Shown: positions 35,989 to 43,984 of the stretch, in pieces
Position numbering within the stretch: the first letter of the stretch is position 1
Layout of the letters: every line of letters starts with the position of its first letter
Assembly: GCA_963708245.1 (NCBI GenBank)
Contig: OY970201.1
Coordinates: 4,836,001 to 4,900,000 of the forward strand
Origin: CAVYXK01 sp963708245
GTDB lineage: Bacteria; Pseudomonadota; Alphaproteobacteria; Acetobacterales; Acetobacteraceae
Length of the DNA stretch: 64,000 bases
Direction: 5' to 3'
Translations under genes and position numbers: made by a program
Notes under the pieces: generated by a model
The model's input: only the letters and a program-made list of their open reading frames with translations
The model's database searches: none
What the model was told of the DNA's origin: nothing

Positions 35989-36438
35989 GCGTGTCCTTGG
36001 GGCAGGGCTCGGTTTGGGGCTGCCCGGCGGGGCGTGCTGCGGGGCACAAATAGGGGCTCGGCGACATGGATGCGAGGGGCGCAGGGGACAGCGTCGCAAG
36101 ACCGGAAACGTCTCATTTCGCTGCACGCGGCATGTCGGATCATGTGACGAGATAGTGCAAAGTGGGGGTGATCCTGCTGTGGGAGGCGCTCGCTGGTTGG
36201 CGGCTTGGTGCCTCGCTGGCGCGGCCCCCCTCCCGCTAACCGCCTCCTGCAAGGGGAGGGGGAATTAGGCCGCGGCGCGGAGCGACTGAACCCTGCGGAA
36301 GCACGACGCCGACGGCCGGGCTACATTACGGGGCGGGCTCTGCTGATTGATGGCGGCCGGTATGCCGGCACGTTCTGACGCGATCTTCCGCGCCAGGCCG
36401 ACTGTTTGTCGTGTGCGCGGGTCGGCTAAACTGCCCGA
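35989..36438. other. intergenic region with palindrome
   Basis: About 450 bases between typA and the divergent glycosyltransferase gene. No gene is supported on either strand. The only feature is the C/G palindrome at 36226-36262. Confidence 0.5.
36226..36262. repeat. dispersed palindrome with 19-base loop
   Basis: CCCCCTCCC (36226-36234) pairs with GGGAGGGGG (36254-36262). The arms are the same as the hairpin at 1931-1953, but the loop is longer (19 against 3 bases). Confidence 0.7.
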
Positions 36439-37305
36439 ATGCCTCGCGTCGCCGCGGTCACGATGACCTACAACGAGCCGGACTTCGTGCCGATCTGGAC
36501 GCGGCATTATGCCCGCCACGTCGGGGCGGAGCATTGCTACGTCTTCGATCACGGCTCCGACGACGGCAGCACCGACGGGCTGGGCGATGTCAACGTGATC
36601 CGCCTGCCGCGCTCGCCGTTCGACGAGCCGTCGCGGCGGCGTTTCATCAACGCCTTCTGCGGCAGTCTGCTGGAATACTACGACTTCATCTTGCACGCCG
36701 ACATCGACGAGATCGTGCTGCCCGACCCGCAGCGGCACGCGACGCTGACCGACTATTGTTCCGCGCCGCGCGGCGAGGTGACGAACGCCATCGGGCTGAA
36801 TGTGCAGCATGTGCCGGCTCTCGAGCCGGCGCTGGATCTGACGCGGCCCGTCACGCTGCAGCGGCGGTTCGTCTGGCTGGGAAGCACGATGTGCAAGCCG
36901 CTGCTGATCCGCCGGCCGGTGACGTGGTCGCAGGGTGGGCATTGCTGCGAATATCCGGTCACGTTCGACGGGCTGTATATGTTCCATCTGCGCTGGTTCG
37001 ACCTCGCGCTCGGCCTGAAGCGCCTGGCGAAGACGCGGGCGATGCCGTGGTCCGACGAGCCGACCGGGGCCACGTATCAGAAGATGGACGACGCGGCGTT
37101 CGCGGCGCTGTTCAAAGGCCTTGCGTCGCGGCCCCGGCGCGCCCACGTCGAGTTCGATCCGGCGCGCGGGGCGATCATGGCCGACATGCTGCGGAAGGTC
37201 GCCGGGTCATGGGTGCCCGAGACGCATGAGGCGCACCGGATCAGCCTGACGATCGCAAGCCAGGACCTATGGCCAATTCCGCGGTACTTTCAGGGCGCAT
37301 TCTGA
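36439..37305 (+). CDS. glycosyltransferase family 2-like protein (Glyco_tranf_2_4 type)
   Basis: A 288-residue GT-A-fold protein. MPRVAAVTMTYNEPDFVPIW is the nucleotide-binding first strand and helix, HCYVFDHGSDDGSTDGLGDV the second, and YDFILHADIDEIVLPDPQRH contains the DxD metal motif. Such proteins are often found in surface polysaccharide or protein glycosylation pathways; donor and acceptor cannot be inferred. Stand-alone gene, transcribed away from typA and towards polA. Complete, with a conserved C-terminus HRISLTIASQDLWPIPRYF. Confidence 0.8.
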   Translation: MPRVAAVTMTYNEPDFVPIWTRHYARHVGAEHCYVFDHGSDDGSTDGLGDVNVIRLPRSPFDEPSRRRFINAFCGSLLEYYDFILHADIDEIVLPDPQRHATLTDYCSAPRGEVTNAIGLNVQHVPALEPALDLTRPVTLQRRFVWLGSTMCKPLLIRRPVTWSQGGHCCEYPVTFDGLYMFHLRWFDLALGLKRLAKTRAMPWSDEPTGATYQKMDDAAFAALFKGLASRPRRAHVEFDPARGAIMADMLRKVAGSWVPETHEAHRISLTIASQDLWPIPRYFQGAF

Positions 37306-37330
37306 ATGGCGGGCGCGCCCGCGCGGTCCG

Positions 37331-37444
37331 GTCTATGCGTCCTCCAGCCGGACGTATTCGAAGTCGCCAGGCTTGTTGTCGATGCCGACCTTCGGGGGAG
37401 CGATCCAGCCGGCGTACTGGCCGGGCTCGCGCTGGGGGCTTCCT
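37331..37444 (-). pseudogene. C-terminal remnant of an unidentified protein
   Basis: On the minus strand the frame ending TAG at 37331 reads REPGQYAGWIAPPKVGIDNK followed by PGDFEYVRLEDA. It has sensible composition and protein-like sequence but no start, and lies squeezed between the convergent glycosyltransferase and polA ends. I do not recognise the parent family. It may be the tail of a lost gene downstream of polA. Confidence 0.35.
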
Positions 37445-37473
37445 TAGGCTTAACGGGCCAGCGCCGCTGGCCT

Positions 37474-40308
37474 TCAGTGCGCCTCGGCCCAGCTCGCTCC
37501 TCGGCCGGTTTCGACCACCAGCGGGACCGCCAGTTCGGCCGCCGCTTCCATCACGCGGCGGGCAACTTCGGCCAAAGCATCGGCTTCGCTCTCCGGTGCC
37601 TCAAACAGCAACTCGTCGTGGACCTGCAAAAGCAGGCGGGACTTGAGGCCTGCCCCCGCCAACGCCTTCGGCAGGCGCACCATGGCGCGCTTGATCACGT
37701 CCGCGGCTCCCCCCTGCAGGGGCGCGTTGATCGCCTGCCGCTCGGCGTAGCCGCGACGGGCCGGGTTCTTGTCGGCAATTCCCGGGACCCAGCAGCGACG
37801 GCCGAACGGCGTCGCCACGAAGCCGTCGATCCGCGCCGCTTCCTTGGTACGCTCCATGTAGGCGCGGATGCCGGGATAGCGGGCGAAATAGGCGTCGATA
37901 TAGCTGCGCGCCTCGCCCGGCGTGACGCCGAGCTGGCGGGCCAGGCCGAAGGCGCTGATGCCGTAGATGATGCCAAAATTGATTGCTTTGGCACGCCGGC
38001 GAGTCATCGGGTCCATCCCGGCCATCGGGATGCCGAACACCTCGCTCGCGGTGCGTGCGTGGATGTCCTCGCCGTGGATGAAGCTGTCGCGGAGCGCCGG
38101 GATTTCGGCGACATGGGCGAGCAAACGGAGCTCGATCTGCGAGTAGTCGGCGCTGACCAGCACATGGCCCGGCTCGGCGATGAAGGCGCGCCGGATGCGC
38201 GTACCCTCCTCTGTCCGCACCGGAATGTTCTGCAGGTTTGGATCCGTGGAAGACAATCGGCCGGTACTGGCGACCGCCATGGCGAAGCAGGTGTGCACGC
38301 GGCCGGTTTCCGGGTTGATCTGCTCCACCAGCGCATCGGCATAGGTCGATTTCAGCTTCTGAAGCTGGCGCCATTCCAGGATGCGAGCCGGGAGCTCATG
38401 GCCCTGTTCGGCCAACGACTGCAGCACCGATGCATCGGTGCCCCAGGCGCCGGTCTTCATGCGCTTGCTGCCGCCGAGCTTCATTTCGTCGAACAGCACT
38501 TCGCCGAGCTGCTTGGCGCTGCCGAGGTTGAAGGGGCGCCCGGCAAGCCGATGGATATCGCGCTCCATCGCCGCCATGCGTGCATCGAAATCGATCGAGA
38601 TGCGGCGCAACTCGTCGGCATCGACCTTGATGCCGGCCCGCTCCATCTCCAGCAGGATCGGCAGCAGCCGCCGCTCGAGCTGCTCATACAAGGCCAGCGC
38701 ACGGCTGAAACGCAACCGCGGCTTGAGCGTGCACCACAGGCGGAAGGCAATGTCAGCGCTCTCGGCGGCGCAGGCGGTGGCGCGGTCGATCGGCACCTGC
38801 GTGAAGGGAAGCCGGTTGCGCCCTGTGCCGGTGACCTCGTCATGGCCGATCGGCGTGTGGCCGAGATGGAGCTGCGCCAGCTCATCCGGCTCGTGGCCGT
38901 GCAGCCCGGCCTCCTGCGCGTAGGAGATCAGTGTGCTGTCATCGAACGGCGCGGCCAAGGGGAAGCCGGCGCGCGCCATGACCAACATGTCGAACTTGGC
39001 GTTCTGATAGATCTTCAGGATCGACGCGTCGGTCAGCACCAGGCCGAGCAGCGCGATTGCCTCGGCAAGCGGCACCTGAGCAGGAAGGCCCTGATGACGC
39101 AGTGGCACGTAACAGGCGCGCCCGGTCGCAGTCGCGAGCGAGAACCCAACCAGGGTGGCGCGCATCGCGTCGAGATTATCGGTTGTGGCGTGAAGCGCGA
39201 CGATGCCACCGTCCCGCGCCTCGTTGACCCAGCCGGTCAGGGCACCAGTGTCGGTTACGGTTTCATATGGCCCGAAACCCGATGTCGCCGCGATCTCGGT
39301 TGCCGGGAGGGGTTGCGCGGGCAGGCCCAACTCCCCTTGCGCGTGCGGCCTTGGCTGGGCCGCGGCCTGCGACGGCGCTTCGGCGACTGGCGCCGTGCCG
39401 TCCAGACCCATACGCACCAGAACGCTGCGGAAGCCTTGCACGTTCAGCCAGGCGGCCAGCTTCGGCCGATCGACCTCGCAGGCGCAGAGTTGCTCGAGCG
39501 GCACCGGCATTGGCGCGTCGGCGCGCAGGGTGACCAGGTCGCGCGAGATTCGCGCCGACTCGGCGTGCTCGATCAACATGTCGCGCCGTTTCCCGGGCTT
39601 CATCGCCAAAGCGGCGGCCAGCACGCCGTCGAGGTCGCCATATTCGTTGATCAGCTCGGCGGCACGTTTGGGCCCGATCCCCGGCACCCCCGGCACGTTG
39701 TCGGTTGTATCGCCGATCAGGGCCTGGACGTCGATCATCTTGTCCGGTGGTACGCCGAACTTCTCCATCACTTCGGCCGGCCCGATCGGCTTCTGCTTGA
39801 TCGGGTCGAGCATTTCCACGCCCGGCCGGATGAGCTGCATCAAGTCCTTGTCGGACGAAACGATCGTTACCTGGCCGCCAGCCTGCTCGGCGGCTCGGGC
39901 ATAGGCGGCTATCAGGTCGTCGGCTTCCCAGTCGGCTAACTCGACCGCCGGGACGCAGAATGCGTCGGTGGCTTCGCGCACCAGCGCGAATTGCGGGATC
40001 AGCTCATCAGGCGGCGGCGGACGGTGCGCCTTGTAGTCTTCGTAAAGCCGGTTGCGGAACGTGGTACGGCCGGCGTCGAAGATCACGGCGATATGGGTGC
40101 CCACATGCTCGCGCAGCAGCTTGGCCAGCATGTTGGTAAAGCCGAACACGGCATTGACAGGCACCCCATCCGGCCGCGTCATCGGTGGCAGCGCGTGGAA
40201 GGCACGAAAGATGAAGCCCGAGCCGTCGATCAGGATCAGGTGGAGCGGGCGGCCCTCTGGCGGATGTTCCGAGCCTTCGAGCAGCGCGATGTCAGTGTCT
40301 GCCGGCAG
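37474..40308 (-). CDS. polA: DNA polymerase I, apparently starting at CTG
   Basis: About 944 residues. N-terminal 5'-nuclease (LILIDGSGFIFRAFHALPPM, SSDKDLMQLIRPG, GIGPKRAAELI), a central 3'-5' exonuclease-like domain, and a C-terminal family A polymerase: motif A LVSADYSQIELRLLAH, motif B RRRAKAINFGIIYGISAFGL, motif C LLQVHDELLFE. The conserved N-terminus lies upstream of the first ATG (40182), yet the frame from its upstream stop (40326-40328) to that ATG has no ATG, GTG or TTG. CTG at 40308, six bases after AGGGGG, is the best start. The exonuclease DxE motif reads HATTD (His373, Thr375), so proofreading is probably lost. Confidence 0.93.
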   Translation of the reverse strand: MPADTDIALLEGSEHPPEGRPLHLILIDGSGFIFRAFHALPPMTRPDGVPVNAVFGFTNMLAKLLREHVGTHIAVIFDAGRTTFRNRLYEDYKAHRPPPPDELIPQFALVREATDAFCVPAVELADWEADDLIAAYARAAEQAGGQVTIVSSDKDLMQLIRPGVEMLDPIKQKPIGPAEVMEKFGVPPDKMIDVQALIGDTTDNVPGVPGIGPKRAAELINEYGDLDGVLAAALAMKPGKRRDMLIEHAESARISRDLVTLRADAPMPVPLEQLCACEVDRPKLAAWLNVQGFRSVLVRMGLDGTAPVAEAPSQAAAQPRPHAQGELGLPAQPLPATEIAATSGFGPYETVTDTGALTGWVNEARDGGIVALHATTDNLDAMRATLVGFSLATATGRACYVPLRHQGLPAQVPLAEAIALLGLVLTDASILKIYQNAKFDMLVMARAGFPLAAPFDDSTLISYAQEAGLHGHEPDELAQLHLGHTPIGHDEVTGTGRNRLPFTQVPIDRATACAAESADIAFRLWCTLKPRLRFSRALALYEQLERRLLPILLEMERAGIKVDADELRRISIDFDARMAAMERDIHRLAGRPFNLGSAKQLGEVLFDEMKLGGSKRMKTGAWGTDASVLQSLAEQGHELPARILEWRQLQKLKSTYADALVEQINPETGRVHTCFAMAVASTGRLSSTDPNLQNIPVRTEEGTRIRRAFIAEPGHVLVSADYSQIELRLLAHVAEIPALRDSFIHGEDIHARTASEVFGIPMAGMDPMTRRRAKAINFGIIYGISAFGLARQLGVTPGEARSYIDAYFARYPGIRAYMERTKEAARIDGFVATPFGRRCWVPGIADKNPARRGYAERQAINAPLQGGAADVIKRAMVRLPKALAGAGLKSRLLLQVHDELLFEAPESEADALAEVARRVMEAAAELAVPLVVETGRGASWAEAH

Positions 40309-40501
40309 CTTGGGCCCCCTCGTTCAGGACGTATAAACGCGAGCAGTAGGGGCACATCACCTGGTGATCTTCGATATGCAGGAAGACGCGCGGATGGCCG
40401 AGCGCTCCGTCGCCGCCGTCGCAGGCGACGACCACGTCATCGACGTAGATCGTTTCGGTGGGCGTCGGCGAGGGGGCACCGGCCGGCATGAAATCCTGCA
40501 T
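40292..40501 (-). CDS. zinc-finger domain-containing protein (zf-CHCC)
   Basis: A 69-residue protein of the CHCC zinc-finger family (related to NDUFS6), widespread in Alphaproteobacteria. The ligands are in ACDGGDGALGHPRVFLHIED and VMCPYCSRLYVL (Cys, His, and CxxC). Its last 6 codons overlap the presumed polA start region, so polA translation may be coupled to it. The gene is divergent from the lipase gene with about 70 bases between. Confidence 0.85.
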   Translation of the reverse strand: MQDFMPAGAPSPTPTETIYVDDVVVACDGGDGALGHPRVFLHIEDHQVMCPYCSRLYVLNEGAQAAGRH

Positions 40502-40570
40502 TCTCTCTGGTGATGAATTCGCCGTGATGATAGCGTAGCTTGCCGTGCTTTCAACTCTGCGTCCTTGCCC

Positions 40571-41584
40571 ATGCTCCGCCGCCTGAGCGCTCTGCTGACG
40601 GCCTTGCCGCTCCTGCGGGCCGTGCCTTTGACCCTGATCTTGGCTCTTGGCGGCTGTATCGCCCATCTGGTGCCGGAAGGTCCGGTGGTCGAGGCGCCTA
40701 CCGAGACGCCGCACGCCTTCCTGATGCCGGACGGCGCCGCGCTGCGATACCGGGTGTGGGAGCCGGCAGGCAAGCCCAAGGCGATTGTGCTGGCCCTGCA
40801 CGGGATGAACGACAGCCGTGACGCCTGGGAATTTCCGGCCGATGCCTTCACCGCGGCGGGGATCGAGATCATCTCGCCGGACCAGCGCGGGTTCGGAGCG
40901 ACCAAGCAGCGGGGCTACTGGGCCGGCACCGCCACGCTGGTGAGCGACGCCCGCCAGATGGCGCTGTTGCTTCGCGCCGCTCACCCCCACACGCGACTGA
41001 TCCTGATGGGAGAGAGCATGGGAGGCGCCGTGCTGATGTGCCTGGCGGCTTCGCCCGATCCGCCCCCGGTGGATGGCTACGTCCTGGTTTCCCCGGCCGT
41101 GTGGGGTCGGGCGGAGATGAACGTATTCGAGCGAGTGGGGCTGTGGGCGATGGCCACGGCGCTGCCCGGGTTCACCGCCACGGGCGCGATCGCGCATGTG
41201 GAAGCCAGCAACAATCGCGCCGCAATCGAGCGGCTGTCGACCGATCCGCTGACCCTCCACCACACGCGGTTCGACGCGGTCGCCGGGCTGGTGAACCTGA
41301 TGGACGCGGCGCTGGCTGCGGCGCCGCACATCCATGAGCCGGCGCTGTTCCTGTATGGCGGGAAGGACGACCTGATCCCGAAGCGGGCGATGGTGGCGGC
41401 CTGGCGGGAGCTGCCCGCAGGGGAGCGGATTGCGTACTATCCGGACGCATATCACCTGATGCTGCGGGACATCGGTCGGGACGTGCCGATTGGGGACGTG
41501 ATCTCGTGGATTTTCCACCCGTCGGCACCGTTGCTTTCCGGTGCTGACCGGGCCGCACCGGCCTGGCTGGCACGTCAGGACTGA
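40571..41584 (+). CDS. alpha/beta hydrolase lipoprotein (lysophospholipase/monoglyceride lipase type)
   Basis: A 337-residue serine hydrolase with a lipoprotein signal: TLILALGGCIAHL gives a lipobox with Cys about residue 27. The Hydrolase_4 domain shows VLALHGMNDSRDAWEFPADA, a nucleophile elbow LMGESMGGAVLM, an aspartate in FLYGGKDDLIP and a histidine in YYPDAYHLMLRD. It would act on lysophospholipids or monoacylglycerols at the periplasmic face of a membrane. ATG 40571 was chosen over a TTG two codons upstream. tRNA-Arg follows 46 bases downstream. Confidence 0.88.
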   Translation: MLRRLSALLTALPLLRAVPLTLILALGGCIAHLVPEGPVVEAPTETPHAFLMPDGAALRYRVWEPAGKPKAIVLALHGMNDSRDAWEFPADAFTAAGIEIISPDQRGFGATKQRGYWAGTATLVSDARQMALLLRAAHPHTRLILMGESMGGAVLMCLAASPDPPPVDGYVLVSPAVWGRAEMNVFERVGLWAMATALPGFTATGAIAHVEASNNRAAIERLSTDPLTLHHTRFDAVAGLVNLMDAALAAAPHIHEPALFLYGGKDDLIPKRAMVAAWRELPAGERIAYYPDAYHLMLRDIGRDVPIGDVISWIFHPSAPLLSGADRAAPAWLARQD

Positions 41585-41630
41585 CGCCGGGCTTTTGTCG
41601 GGCGGCGATTGGCGGTATGTGAGGGGTCAC

Positions 41631-41707
41631 GGACCCGTAGCTCAGTTGGATAGAGCGTCGCCCTCCGAAGGCGAAGGTCGCACGTTCGAGTCGTGTCGGG
41701 TCCGCCA
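41631..41707 (+). tRNA. tRNA-Arg (anticodon CCG)
   Basis: A 77-base cloverleaf: acceptor GGACCCG pairs with CGGGTCC, D-arm AGCTCAGTTGGATAGAGC, anticodon loop CTCCGAA with anticodon CCG reading CGG, T-arm GTTCGAGTC, and an encoded CCA end. The downstream 1.9 kb is a run of gene relics, consistent with insertion activity at this tRNA, though no duplicated tRNA end was found. Confidence 0.96.
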
Positions 41708-41769
41708 ATCATATCAATACGTTACGGAATGAGGCGCATGAGGCGCGAGGTCGAGATGTGCCTAGCCTT

Positions 41770-42740
41770 GCCCTCCCGTTCCGTCCGGAAGACCGGCCAC
41801 CATAATGATCACGCCCCCCTCTTTGTTTGTGGCTTTCGCCGCGGTCATGCCCTTGACCGCCTGATAAAATAAATGTTCTGATCCAGCGGATACCCGCCGT
41901 TGGTGACTACTGCGATGTCACAGTCTACCTTGTTTACCCCCGCAAGTGACGTGAGAAACTCGCAGCCTTTTGCATGCGCCTCTTCCAAGTCCGCGAACGA
42001 GGCGATAATTTCTTTGTTACCGTTCAAAACCAACGTTGATAATAAACCTCAGGGCCGGCAGTCTTTGCGGCATACTGTATATCTTTGTGAAGGGATTGTT
42101 CCGCAGCTTGCCAGTACGTGCCTCCGGCGAATTCATAAATTCGCTGCAATGATTGCCAGAATGGTTTTGTAGGAAGCAATCCGGGGAGGACGGATTTTCC
42201 CCCGCCGGAAAACCGGCAAAAAATGGGGTTCAATAAAGCCCTGCGCAACCAGCAGGTCGGCCTCGGCTGCGATCCGGTTGATGATGCACTCGCCGCCGGA
42301 TGGAAGCGTGCCGATCTTGACCATGGAAGCGTCGTGGGTCGAGAAATGCATGACGATCTGCTCATGATCGGCAATCTCCTGCCCATATTTGTCAATCAAC
42401 TCCTGCCGGGTCGAGGGACGATGGAAGCCTGTTGCCACCAGAATCTTTATGTTCGCATCCGGTTGCCCTGCACGAATCCGCCGCAGAAGGATAGGCGTAA
42501 TGATTTTGGCAGGCACGGGACGGGGTGTGGTCCGGCTGATGATGACAATATTTTTCTTGCCTTCACAAGCTCCTCGAACCCGGGAGAGCCGATGGGGTGA
42601 TCCAGAGAGGCTTCCACCAGCTCCTGCTGGGACAAGCCGTGCTGGTAGGATTCTACTTTTGACACCAGCGATCCCGCAAAATTCTGATCGTCGATTTCAA
42701 CAGGGATCTGCTTTTTGTCATATGGTAAGAGAAATTTCAT
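41770..42740 (-). pseudogene. LarA-like (nickel-dependent lactate racemase family) pseudogene
   Basis: Pieces in different minus-strand frames are collinear with LarA: MKFLLPYDKKQIPVEIDDQN and LDHPIGSPGFEELVKARK at 42740-42560, IKILVATGFHRPSTRQELID and EADLLVAQGFIEPHFLPVF at 42450-42200, then FSGGGKSVLPGLLPTK, and NGNKEIIASFADLEEAHAKG, CDIAVVTNGGYPLDQNIY down to 41845, with VKGMTAAKATNKEGGVIIMV in another frame to about 41770. At least three frameshifts and a missing 3' end. GC is lower than the flanks and the wording of the blocks recalls Firmicutes or Deltaproteobacteria homologues, suggesting transfer. Confidence 0.75.
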
Positions 42741-42787
42741 AAGCTTCCCTCCATTATTAGCGCGCGGGACTCGCTTCGATGTGACGA

Positions 42788-43015
42788 GTGGTCAACGCGT
42801 CGGACTACACGAGCGGGGATCTGGCTATATCTAAGCGCGACGACCTGGAGTACAACCTCTCTGCCACTCTAGGCTACTCGTTCAATGGACATATTAGCGC
42901 CAATCTGGTTTACTCATTTCATGCAGGGCGTAACGATCTGGCAGGGGTCGTCGATCCCCAGACGCGCGCATTCAACCAAAATCTGGTCTCTATAGGGATG
43001 CTGATCAAATTCTGA
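42788..43015 (+). pseudogene. outer-membrane beta-barrel protein, C-terminal fragment
   Basis: Seventy-five codons ending in a beta-barrel signature: DLEYNLSATLGYSFNGHISA and LVYSFHAGRNDLAGV, with alternating aromatic/polar strands, and a final ...LVSIGMLIKF with terminal Phe, the usual signal for BAM insertion. It looks like the last three or four strands of a porin-like protein of exopolysaccharide loci. GTG or ATG candidates are too far inside to be a native start, and no signal peptide exists. Confidence 0.55.
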
Positions 43016-43354
43016 CCAACTACGGTGGAGTACACATGATCCGGCGGACATGGCGAGCACCATGTTGACGGTCGGGCGACCGCCTCGATGGGCGCCTCCA
43101 TCCTTCGGCGGGGGCGCCAAAATAAGCTTCTTAGCCGTCGGTTGATGTAGACTCAATGCCGGTTCTGTGCTTCTGTCGAAAATGTCTTCGGGACCTTCAC
43201 TCCAACGGGGCAACGGGATTCCTAACCCGTCCCGTGGCGTTTGATAGCTCAGTTCGTACGTACTGTCGAAATATGGAATATTTCCATGTTGCGAAACGAA
43301 CTGCCACTGCTTGTACCAAAATGCAATGTATCCTGGGGCGTGATCTTACGTAAG
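43016..43354. other. no gene recognised
   Basis: About 340 bases between two relics. Short open frames exist but no protein-family similarity, ribosome site or codon bias stands out. It is probably decayed DNA. Confidence 0.45.
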
Positions 43355-43590
43355 GAGATGGCTGATGCGGTGGAGTCCGCTGGGTTGGCAAGCCCAAGTC
43401 GGTTTGAACTACCTCAAGAACCCGATGTTCGCTCTGGCCAAGAATATCATCGCCAATGGCGAGATCGGAGAGATCCGGACGTTTCGGGGCATTCACGCCG
43501 AAGAATACCTGGCCGATCCCCAGGCTCCCTAGGCCTGGCGTCTGGACTCCGCCGGAGGCGGCGGCGCACTGACTGACATCGGCAATCAGT
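43355..43590 (+). pseudogene. Gfo/Idh/MocA oxidoreductase fragment with frameshift and amber stop
   Basis: MADAVESAGLA (from ATG 43360) then, after a frameshift near 43395, VGLNYLKNPMFALAKNIIAN and GEIGEIRTFRGIHAEEYLAD, a TAG where Trp is expected (QAP-stop-AWRLDSAGG), and GGALTDIGNQ. This is the linker between the NAD domain and the C-terminal sheet in Gfo/Idh/MocA dehydrogenases. Only about 75 of some 370 residues remain. The right end meets the convergent response regulator. Confidence 0.7.
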
Positions 43591-43984
43591 CCGCGTTTCG
43601 CCGCCCCCGCTGAGCAAAGTTGCGTAGCACCAGCTCGATGAGAGCGTGGGGTTGGAAGGGCTTCACCAGCCGGGGCGCATGTTGGTACTCGGGGGGAATG
43701 CCGGCGTCTCCGTAGCCGGTCAGAAAAGCGTATGGAATGGCACGCTTCGCCAGCTCATCGGCGATCGGGAAACAGCGCTTGCCGGCGAGGTTCACGTCGA
43801 GCAGCGCACCGTCCAGTTCTTCCTCGATCGCAAGTGCGAGCCCCTGTTCGAGCCGGGACGCGGGCCCGACAACGCTGCACCCGCGGTCGTGCAACTCCTC
43901 GACGATCACTTCCGCAACCAGCAGCATGTCCTCGACAACGAGAACGCGAAGGCCGTGCAGATCGGGTGTGCCCGCGGCGGTCAT
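43586..43984 (-). CDS. single-domain response regulator
   Basis: A 132-residue CheY-like receiver. Acidic pocket Glu18-Asp19 (VLVVEDMLLVAE), phosphoacceptor Asp63 (ALLDVNL), Thr89 (YAFLTGYG) and Lys108 (RLVKPFQP) are all present, so phosphorylation should work. No output domain. The start overlaps the stop of the hybrid kinase (ATGA at 43981-43984), which makes it the cognate partner of that HWE kinase. Confidence 0.93.
   Translation of the reverse strand: MTAAGTPDLHGLRVLVVEDMLLVAEVIVEELHDRGCSVVGPASRLEQGLALAIEEELDGALLDVNLAGKRCFPIADELAKRAIPYAFLTGYGDAGIPPEYQHAPRLVKPFQPHALIELVLRNFAQRGRRNAD

Noticed and set aside
34159..36252. Longer TypA starting at 36252
   Set aside because: The extra 88 codons are Pro/Arg-rich without conservation; the family start MEIRNIAIIAHVDHG with AAGGA lies at 35988.
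37306..39939. 877-residue plus-strand open frame
   Set aside because: Antisense shadow of polA, whose motifs A, B and C are clear on the minus strand.
41631..43590. Integrative element bounded by a duplicated tRNA-Arg 3' end
   Set aside because: I looked for a second copy of the T-arm/acceptor end downstream and found none in the window, and no integrase.
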